DNA of 64,000 bases from NCBI RefSeq assembly GCF_012220205.1, contig NZ_CP047225.1, forward strand, positions 62,001 to 126,000, read 5' to 3'. The position numbers and the translations under genes were made by a program. Below, piece by piece: positions 52,088 through 59,998 of the stretch (positions are counted from its first letter, which is position 1; the number at the start of each line of letters is the position of its first letter). This DNA is from Mycoplasmopsis gallinacea (GTDB taxonomy: Bacteria > Bacillota_I > Bacilli_A > Mycoplasmatales > Metamycoplasmataceae). The notes beneath the pieces were generated by a model that was given only the letters and a program-made list of their open reading frames with translations, searched no databases and had not been told where the DNA came from.

Positions 52088-53464
52088 TTATTGGTTTGAG
52101 CAAAACTCAACTAAAGTAGCAACTAATTCACCTTGTGGCTCACCAGATTTATCAGCAGTTCCAGCAACATCACAGTGAATAAAATCGATTCCGTTAGTAA
52201 ATTCTTTTAAAAACATTGCAGCTTGTGAACTATCTTGTTTAACAGTTGAACTTCAAGAAGCTAAATCTGCAACTTTTGAACCTTTATTTCCTTTGTTAAA
52301 ATCTTCATGCATTGGCATTCTTCAAACTTTTTCTTGGGCTAATTTTGAAGCTGCTTCAAATTTTGAGTATTTTGCATCATTTTCAGTAAAAATACCTGAA
52401 TAAGTGTTTCCAAGTGAAACTAAAATTGAACCTGTTAAAGTTGCAACATCAACAATTGTTGAAGGTTTTAAAATTGAAGCTGCATAGTAAAGTCCATCAG
52501 CGAGCACTAATCTACCTTCAGCATCGGTATCAACAACTTCAACTCATTTTCCTGACATTGATTTATACACGTTTTCAGGAAGTGAAGCGTCATTATTAAT
52601 TCTATTATCTGTAATGCACATAATTGCGCTTGCATTTACTTTTGCTTTTAAAAGAGCAAGTGATTTAACTGCATAAGCTGCAATTACAGATCCAGACATA
52701 TCATATTTCATACCTTCCATATGATATCCTTTAGTATTAACTCCACCAGTATCAAAAGTAATTCCTTTACCTACAATGCTTACACTTTCAGTATTTTCAG
52801 GATTTCCTTTATATTCAACAATAACCACTCTAGGTTCATGTGTTGATCCTTTATTTACTGATAAAAGTAAATTCATTCCTAAATCTTGAATTTCTTTTTT
52901 AGTTAAAATAGTTACTTTAAGATTTTCAATTCCACTAAAATCTTCAGCAATTTTAGTTGCAAGCATTTCTGAGTTTAAGAAATTTTCAGGCATGATTTGT
53001 AAATTTCTTGTTTTATTTACTTGTTCTGCAATAATTACGTACTTATTAGCTTGCTCAATTAAAGCTTCATAAGAATCTCCGAGCACTAAATTTAGAGCTT
53101 TTTCTTTTTGGTCTTCATCTTTTTTATTATCAATATCGATTGATTTTTTAAAAAGATTTGCCTTAGCAAAGTAGATTTTAGAAATTAAAGCTCTTAAGAT
53201 CTCTTCTTGTTTAAAATGTTTCACAAATGAAGCAAAATCAAGGTCAAAATCATAATTTGTTTCGCCAAATGTATCTTTAATTAATTGATGAAGCTCAAAA
53301 AGAGATTGCTTGTCTTTTTTAACAAAAAGATAAGCAAGATTATTAGCAAAATCAATTGTGATTTTTCCATGTTTTTTACCTACAAACTCAGGTAAATTTT
53401 CACCTTCAAAAGCTAAAAGCATTTTGATATTTTCTTTGTGAAATTCCTTTTTAATTTTTAACAT
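52088..53464 (-). CDS. pepA: Leucyl aminopeptidase (M17)
   Basis: A 458-residue dinuclear metallo-aminopeptidase that trims peptides from the N-terminus. The metal/catalytic blocks [48 protein letters not shown] and [13 protein letters not shown] are intact. Two TGA Trp break the frame. It begins 3 nt after the upstream IMPACT-family gene, with AAAGGAA inside that gene's end. It completes the peptide-use chain with the opp operon and PepF. Confidence 0.95.
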
Positions 53465-53467
53465 ATA

Positions 53468-53845
53468 TTATTCCTTTTCTGATTGTAAAAATAAATCAAT
53501 TATTTGTCCAGCACTTTTACGATATGCTCTAACAAGTCCACCAGCTCCAAGTTTTATTCCACCAAAATACCGAACCACAATTACTAAAACATTAGAAATG
53601 TTTTTGAATTGGAAAAGATCATAAATTGCTTTTCCTGCAGTTCCTTTGGGCTCACCATCATCATCATAACCAGCTTGAAATCCACCTTCTAAATTAAGCA
53701 AATAAGCACTACAAACATGCCGAGCTTTCTTGTGCTTTTTTCTAACCTTTTCAATGATTTGAGCAATTTCTGTTTTATCTTTTATTTTGAAAATATAGCC
53801 ATAAAACTTAGATTTTTTCTCTTCGTATAGTGTTTCTAAATTCAC
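53468..53845 (-). CDS. IMPACT/YigZ family protein
   Basis: 125 residues of the UPF0029 N-terminal domain: KKSKFYGYIFKIKDKTEI, KKHKKARHVCSAYLL, DDGEPKGTAGKAI and VVRYFGGIKLGAGGLVRAYRKSA are the standard blocks. The start is GTG 53845. A TATAAT ends 6 nt upstream, so the transcript would be leaderless and begin at GTG. The family is linked to translation control, but its molecular role in bacteria is unknown. Operon with pepA. Confidence 0.9.
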   Translation of the reverse strand: MNLETLYEEKKSKFYGYIFKIKDKTEIAQIIEKVRKKHKKARHVCSAYLLNLEGGFQAGYDDDGEPKGTAGKAIYDLFQFKNISNVLVIVVRYFGGIKLGAGGLVRAYRKSAGQIIDLFLQSEKE

Positions 53846-53851
53846 ACATTT

Positions 53852-53857
53852 ATTATA
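53852..53857 (-). promoter_or_regulatory. -10 of the IMPACT-family gene, leaderless type
   Basis: TATAAT on the minus strand (53857-53852), 6 nt before GTG 53845. Confidence 0.55.
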
Positions 53858-53873
53858 TTATAATTTCTTGTTT

Positions 53874-53912
53874 TATCACAAATTGTGATATTATATTACT
53901 GTATGGTAATAT
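53874..53912 (+). promoter_or_regulatory. Palindromic operator over the lipoprotein promoter
   Basis: TATCACAAATTGTGATA (53874-53890) has perfect 8-bp arms about one central base. It covers the -35 candidate TTGTGA (53883-53888). The -10 is TATGGTAATAT (53902-53912, extended form) 18 nt downstream, and it lies within a second small inverted repeat ATTAC/GTAAT. A repressor bound here would block the lipoprotein and perhaps the divergent operon. Metal regulation is inferred from the gene content. Confidence 0.6.
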
Positions 53913-53933
53913 AAAAAGATAACAAGGGGAATT

Positions 53934-54971
53934 ATGAAAAAAATAATTTTTAGTTTAGGTGTCTTAACTTCATTTGCTAGTATTGGTAGTGTTATTTCGT
54001 GTAATGATACAAATAAGCCAGTAAATGATCAACCTTTCACATACGTAGACAAACACGATATCAAGATTTCAAATTATTCAAAACTTAGCTCACTTCCGGA
54101 AACTAAAAGAAATTTGGTCAACAAAGTCAAAGAAACTTTTGAATCATATGCAAATTTCTTGAATGTTAATTTAGATAAAAATCAAGCAGATGGTCGCTTT
54201 GCTTCTTACAAAAAATATAAAAAATTAATTTGAAGTAGCCAAAATTCAGTAAGAGCTACTTTACTAAAAATAATTAACAAATTAAATCCACAAAATCCAG
54301 AGCAAGGTAAAGAACTTTTAAAAGCAAAAATTGAACATTTTTATCAACATTTACGTTTATATGATGACATATTTTACTTAATTGAAGATTTTGACTCTGT
54401 TTTTTATGAAGATCTAGAAAATAAATATCAAAATCTTAACAAGTTAAAAAAATATTTAGAAGACACACTTGATAGCAAAAGTCAAATTGAAAATCAATCT
54501 TCAGAAGTTTATTTAACTGCCGTTTTAGAACAAATTGAAAAAGAATTAAATAACAAATTCTTTGATAATCAAAAATTTAACAACGCAAGCGAAGAAACTC
54601 ATGAACATAATGAAAATAATCACGACCATAATCACGATCATGTTCATGATGATGGAGGAAATGGCCACGGACACTCTCATGCATTAGCAAACTTAATGAA
54701 TTTAGTAAATAATTTATTAAAACAATTTAGCGAAACCAATATAGATCAAGAAAATAGTGATGAAAGCATTAAAGTAAAACTTACTCAGTTAGCCGCAGAG
54801 CAAAATGTTGATTTAACAAATGAAATTAATGCTTTTGTAAATGCTTTAAAACAATTTAAAGCTGAATATAACCAAAATAATATTAAAAATAACTACATTA
54901 ATGTTTTAAAAAATGAAGTAGAAAATCTTAAGGCTAAAATTGATAGTGTTAAACAATTGGTAAATGCTTAG
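53934..54971 (+). CDS. Histidine-rich lipoprotein, putative metal binding
   Basis: A 345-residue surface lipoprotein. Signal peptide MKKIIFSLGVLTSFASIGSVISC with lipobox Cys23; AAGGGG before ATG 53934. The body is helical and Lys/Asn/Glu-rich. Near residues 220-245 comes a cluster of about a dozen His alternating with Asp, Glu, Asn and Gly (HNENNHDHNHDH, then GHGHSHA), similar to the flexible His loops of zinc-binding proteins. The fold itself is not recognisable as a ZnuA/AdcA solute-binding protein, so it could be a metal scavenger or store. One TGA Trp. Confidence 0.75.
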
Positions 54972-54978
54972 TAAAACA

Positions 54979-55020
54979 AATACTCTTAAAAATGGTAAAA
55001 CATATTTTAGGAGTATTTTT
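54979..55020 (+). terminator. Terminator of the lipoprotein gene
   Basis: AATACTC..AAAA pairs with TTTT..GAGTATT, followed by a T run. Its 3' part is included in the 24-bp direct repeat at 55002. Confidence 0.8.
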
Positions 55021-55025
55021 TATAT
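55002..55025. repeat. 24-bp direct repeat, left copy
   Basis: Begins ATATTTTAGGAGTATT and is exactly the same as 59936-59959. See the right copy. Confidence 0.8.
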
Positions 55026-55260
55026 ACTGAGTGTTCAAATTTGGCACTGTTTGGAGCATAATTTTTCATATATCTTAAGCAAAAGAACTTCAAAATTTAT
55101 AAGAAAACAAGCCACAAGGGCTTGCGCTTTTGGTTTTGCTTTTATCACTATTTCTTCATTTTTTGCACTAATTTTTTTATAATTTAAACATTAAAAAAGC
55201 ATTGTTATTTTTTGCCACTTAACTTATGCGTCACTTTTTCAATTTTTATAAAAAATATTT
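55026..55260 (-). mobile_element. IS end remnant, inverse copy of 43305-43440
   Basis: On the minus strand, from AAAAATTGAAAAAGTGACGCA near 55250, it matches the plus-strand segment at 43305 for more than 100 bases, with scattered changes. No transposase remains. It interrupts the nucleotidyltransferase-like gene on its right and ends near the 24-bp repeat on its left. Confidence 0.6.
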
Positions 55261-55500
55261 CAATTTGTTTAAAATTATCATAGTCTTTTATTATTTTATA
55301 ATTAAAATGTTTTATTAATTTTTTCAAAGATTTTCTACAGAATTTAAATTTAATTCATTATTTTTAATTATTAATATATCTAGATCTTTAGGAATTCTAT
55401 TTATTGCATTTTGTAAAAATAAACTAAAACTTCCTTGTATGGCATAATTATCAATATTTTTTAATTTGTTTATTAATTTATTTATTGTGCTTAATTTCAT
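55250..55500 (-). pseudogene. Truncated nucleotidyltransferase-like gene
   Basis: From ATG 55500: MKLSTINKLINKLKNIDNYAIQGSFSLFLQNAINRIPKDLDILII. The GS...DLDI pattern recalls AbiEii-type or other nucleotidyltransferases. The frame stops at 55315 after 61 residues. A one-base shift at an A6 run restores an open frame (KKLIKHFNYKIIKDYDNFKQIEIFFIK) up to the IS end near 55250. It is therefore frameshifted and then cut by the IS. Its start overlaps the end of the upstream gene by 23 nt. Confidence 0.55.
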
Positions 55501-56008
55501 TAGGATATTTTAAACAATTATATTTGTTCAATTTCTTTTTAATGTTTTCAATTAAAAAATAATAAGAGAAATCATTTATTAAATATAAAAACACATATAT
55601 TGGTAAATAAAAAACAAAATACTTAAAATCTCTATAAAAATGTAAATCAAAATACTCTTCGTAAGTCATTGGGTTCTCTACATCCAAAACATAAATTTTA
55701 TAATTAGTTGTATTTACCATAGTTCTGCAAAAATAAGCAACAAAACAAATTAAAATCAAAAATAAAATAAAAAACGATGAATTTATTATTTGAGAAATGT
55801 TTTTTAATTTATAGGTTTTATATTTGTTTTCTAATTTTAATGGAATAAATCAATTAACTATTTGAATTAATAACAATGTTATCAGTATATAAATAGTGTA
55901 ATAGTTTAATCCTTGTGTTAGTTCAAAACTAAGTCATGCATTACTTAAAAAAGTAAAAGCTCCAAAAAAAGAAATAAGATATTTTAAAAATATATTTAAA
56001 TATTTCAT
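55478..56008 (-). CDS. Four-helix membrane protein of unknown function
   Basis: 176 residues, with ATG 56008 and GGAG 10 nt upstream. Hydrophobic segments lie near residues 6-24 (IFLKYLISFFGAFTFLSNAWL), 35-53, 75-95 (SSFFILFLILICFVAYFC) and 130-155. The last loop is charged. Two TGA Trp. It overlaps the truncated nucleotidyltransferase gene, which suggests the two once formed an operon, perhaps a two-component accessory system. No family is recognised. Confidence 0.6.
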
Positions 56009-56168
56009 TAGTATTCACTCCAATTCTAATTTTCTGCAAACCAATCTTTTAGTTTTTTAAAAAAATAATTTTTACTATATATTATAATTATATTATTTTT
56101 ATTTTAACAGGTTAGATTTATCAATCTATGTAATACAAAAAAACTGAAAAAAATGTATTTTTTTCAGG

Positions 56169-56500
56169 CTTGAGTGTAATCTCCGGCGCAACAAAAATAC
56201 TGTTCATAACACAATAGGGAATGGTGTTTTTATTGCTTTTTTCTCTTTTATTTGTTCTTTTTCGCTTTCTGACTTTTGAAAAATCTTTAATTTTTATAAT
56301 TTTTAATAAAAACGCAATATCTCTTAAATAAACACTGCTTTACCGTTGTTTTTGAAATAAATTGCTTTTTTCATTAATTATTTTTTTCTTTATAAAAAAC
56401 CACAAAAACCAAGGAAACAAAAACACAAGAAAAAGGCATGGCTACATGCCTTTTTCTTGTGTTTTTGAACTCACACGCGTTGCAATGAAACTTACATTCG
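56169..56500. repeat. Stem-loop repeat, copy B
   Basis: Inverse of copy A. End motif CTTGAGTGTAATC (56169-56181), an imperfect stem to 56236, about 185 bases of spacer, then a perfect 20-bp stem starting AAACACAAGAAAAAGG (56424-56467) and the block GCGTTGCAATG. Copy A equals this element with the spacer deleted. Confidence 0.75.
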
Positions 56501-56550
56501 AGCAATACATCAGTCTAATTGCCAATAAACCTTTTAAACTTCTAAAAGCA

Positions 56551-56588
56551 AAAAAAGAGTTAAAATTATTTTTTAACTCTTTTTTTCA
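56551..56588 (-). terminator. Terminator overlapping the end of the protease gene
   Basis: AAAAAAGAGTTAAAA pairs with TTTTAACTCTTTTTT. The stop codon and last codons of the protease lie inside the stem. Confidence 0.8.
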
Positions 56589-58791
56589 TTAATTTAACAA
56601 TAAAGAAAGTTGCTATACCAAAAGTTATAATTCCAGTTGAAACACCTAAAATACTTCATAAAATAACATGTATTTTATCGATTTTAGAATTTTCAGATTC
56701 TATTGAAACATCTTTTAATTCTTTTTCATTATTAGAATCGTTCTTTTCTATAGTTGAACTTTCATTAGTATTTGGGTTTGAATTAGCTTGCTCTCCTGTT
56801 TCGACTGGATTATTTGGTTGTGATTCATATGTTGAAGAATCATTAATTTGATCCTCTTCGGTTTCAGGGTTTGAATTACTTTGATCGCGTGTTGGATTTT
56901 CATTTGCAGCATCTTTATTTTCACTTGCGGAATCTTCTGTTGTAGGTTTGTTATTATCTTGAGATGCTCAATCTATTACTGTTTCAGAGCTTGAATTAGT
57001 TTCATGTTCTGATGAATTTTCATCAATAATATATTTATTTTTAGTAGTATCTTCAGCTATTGACGAACTATTGTCCCCAACATTAGATGCATCAGATTCT
57101 TTTGAAATCGGATTATTTTCTTCTGAACTTGAATCTGTCTCAGATTCATTAGTTTTTGGAGAACTTTTTTCTTCTTCTCTTGAAACCTCACTATCTGATG
57201 GCTCTTCAATATTAGTTACTGTATCTGTTTCTAACTCACCTTCAGAGCTTTCTGATTCACTTTGACTGTCATCACTTCTAGGTGGATCATTTTCTGCATC
57301 TGATTCACTAGGATTATTATTCATATTAGTTTCAGAACTTTCTTCTAATTCTTTATTTTCTTCATCAACTGCTGAGCCTTTATTTAATTCATTAATTGGC
57401 ATTTCAAGAGTGTGAGCTTTAATTCCAAATACAACAAAACTTTTTTTACTATTTACTCATTGATTATTATGTTTATAAAAACTCAAAATTTCTCTAGCTT
57501 CATCACTTGCCATCAAATCAACGTTTTGTTCACCTTTATTAGTGACATCGACTATGATTGAAAAATATTGCCCTTTGTTTAAAATAATTTCTTCATTTAA
57601 ATCAATTGTATAAAATCCTTTATCACCAGAATTTGGAATTTGCGCTTCTTGAGTTAATTTTAATTCACCATCTTCAGGATTAGACATTGAAGAATTTTTA
57701 ACATAAATTTTGATTTGAGCAGTAATGTTTGAGCCTCTGAGTGCAAAATTAATTGACTTTAATTTTTCTACAATTTCGTCATTTGCTTTTTTAACCGGAA
57801 AAATATTTGCCATTGTTCTTTCATTAGTATCAATAGTTGCAAATAAAGAAAATGAATTTTTTGTATCATAATAGTAAGTATTTTGATATGTATTATTATT
57901 TTCTACTTCAACTGCCATTACTTCATGAATTAAATCTAATGAATCGTATGAAAGCATAAAGTAGCCTTGAGCATGCATTTTAGTTCCTCAACTATTTTTA
58001 ATAATAAAACCACCTCTTTGTTTCGGTTTTTCAGGTCCAAAATTAGATTCATAATAATCATCATCTCAACCTACAATAACTGAAGCATGATTTTTGATGC
58101 TTCTTTCTTCAGGTGATTTAGTGACAATAATTGAATTTGGTTCGTTGTATCAAATGGTTTTAGGACCGAAATTCATTTCGTTAAAAGAATAAGCAACTCC
58201 CACAGAACCATATTTGGCAATCGCTAATTTAATATCATCAACAGTATGATTAACTTTTACAGCCTTTTTAATTTTAGCAATTGTAGGATTATCAAAATTA
58301 GGAAACTCAGTTTGATTAGTTTGAGCAATTAGGGATGTATTTCTCATTAAACCATTAAATGCGTGAGATAAATAATTTCCTTCGCCTAAAATTCCTTTTC
58401 ATTCTTGAGCATCGGGATTTAAATTTAACTTATCTGCATTGTGATTTCAACTATTACTTATGTAATCAATTGCATGTTCATCAATATCTAAAGAATTTTT
58501 AGTGTAATTACCTATATTATTTTTTAACATATTAGTTTCTAAAATTGAAGCAATTGTATACGCTCAACAAAGACCTTCACGACCTTGATTTTTAACACTA
58601 GTAATTAAATTGTATTTTCTTGCATCAAAAAATTCCATTTTTGCAATTTCTTCTGCACTTTGAGTTTTAAAAAGTTCTAATTTTGGTGCATTAGAACCAA
58701 CTAATGTGGTTGCACTTATGGCGCTAAAAGGTATTAATAAACTTGGACTAACTAATAAACTAGTTAATATTTTTTTATTTTTCAATCTCAT
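56566..58791 (-). CDS. Papain-like (C1) surface cysteine protease with stalk and anchor
   Basis: 741 residues. N-terminal signal sequence (MRLKNKKILTSLLVSPSLLIPFSAIS). Papain domain with oxyanion/catalytic NQGREGLCWAYTIAS (Cys75), His235 in KNHASVIVGWDDDY and Asn266 in IIKNSWGT, so all catalytic residues are present. A beta-rich domain follows to about residue 450. Then about 250 residues almost only of Ser, Glu, Asn, Asp and Thr form a stalk, and the chain ends in one membrane helix and KKRVKK. A CysP protease of this class in avian mycoplasmas is reported to cut IgG; a similar role here is inference. Active-site Trp are TGA. Confidence 0.88.
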
Positions 58792-58950
58792 ATATATTTA
58801 TTTTAAATAAATATTTGCCTTCTTATTAATAAAATCAATAAAAACTAGAAAATGACACACTTAAAAATTTAACTATTGGTTATCTATCAAATTTAATGTA
58901 AATTAAAATAAAAAATATATTCCACTTTTTTCAAATATTGAGATTACAAA

Positions 58951-58989
58951 AAACAAATACACCTCGTTTATAGGTATATTTGTTTTTAC
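58951..58989 (-). terminator. Terminator of the coiled-coil protein gene
   Basis: AAAAACAAATA..ACCT pairs with AGGT..TATTTGTTTTT (about 58951-58988). Confidence 0.75.
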
Positions 58990-58991
58990 AA

Positions 58992-59840
58992 CTAATTATT
59001 ATTTTGTATTAATGTTTCAAATTCAGCTTTTGCTGTATTTAAATTGTTTTTAGTTGATTCTAAAGTGCTTAAGCTTACATAATTATTAGCATAATTGTTT
59101 TGTGCAACAGATAAAATTTCTTTCAGTTTAGTTAATTTTTCATTAGCTTCTCTATTGTTTGTAGTATCTGGATTTGAATCGATTATTTGTTGAACTTCAG
59201 CAATGATTTGATTTAAATTGGTTTTCTCAGCTTGAATTCTTTGTTTATTATTATTTAATTCTTTTAATTTTTCTTGATAAACATGATCTAAATTTACTAA
59301 TACTTCTTCAAGCTCTGATAAATTTTGTGAATTATATTTTTCTTTAGCTTCTTCATTAGCATTATTTAAATCGGCTAAAGAATTTACAACAATTAAATCT
59401 TTATCTTCAATTTCTTCAGGAATTGAATATTGGTTGACTAAATCAGTTACTGCTAAAATTTTTTCCTTTAAATTCACTAATGAATTATATTGCTTTTGAT
59501 AAGTTGAAAAATGGGTTTCAATTTTAGTAATTAATTCTTTTAAATCTAGATCACTAATATTTTTAGTATTATCTAAAATCTTTTTTTCATTATTTAATCA
59601 ATTTAAAAAACTTAGATTTAAAGCTTTAATGCGGCTATCGCTTAAATCTTTATTTGCTGTTGATTTAGTCTTAATTTTTTCAATAAATTGATTTGCTTTG
59701 ACCAAGTTTTCATCTTGTTTTGTATTATCAATTTTATTTTTATTATTAGTAAGTAAATAGGTTAAAGTTGCGATTGTACTGATTCCCGCAATAGCAGTAA
59801 TTGCCCCTAAAGAAATTCATATTTTTTTATTTTTAGCCAT
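58992..59840 (-). CDS. Membrane-anchored coiled-coil protein
   Basis: 282 residues. An N-terminal membrane helix (IWISLGAITAIAGISTIATLTYLL) is followed by about 250 residues of Lys/Glu/Asn-rich heptad-like helices (KLKELNNNKQRIQAEKTNLNQIIAEVQQII). No lipobox or enzymatic motif. AAGGAG lies before ATG 59840. Probably a surface-exposed rod of the kind seen in the larger protein at 2199-5342. Function unknown. Confidence 0.7.
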
Positions 59841-59935
59841 TTTTACTCCTTATTTAAGATACTAAATTAATTAAATTTTATATGATTATTTTTAAAAAAC
59901 TATAATACAAATTCTAGCAATACCGGGAACTCAGG

Positions 59936-59959
59936 ATATTTTAGGAGTATTTTTTATAT
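59936..59959. repeat. 24-bp direct repeat, right copy
   Basis: Exact copy of 55002-55025. It contains the 3' half of the lipoprotein terminator (AGGAGTATTTTTT) without its 5' half, so it looks like the duplicated side of an insertion. It is followed at once by the parC promoter and leader. Confidence 0.8.
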
Positions 59960-59998
59960 CTTGGTAAAATTTAAAATGTAAAAATATGGGGTTATTTT

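Noticed and set aside
54964-55182. Plus-strand open frame of 72 codons
   Set aside because: It starts in the end of the lipoprotein gene, crosses its terminator and then covers an IS remnant on the opposite strand.
56362-56592. Plus-strand open frame of 76 codons
   Set aside because: It lies in repeat copy B and runs into the terminator of the protease gene; no start signal.
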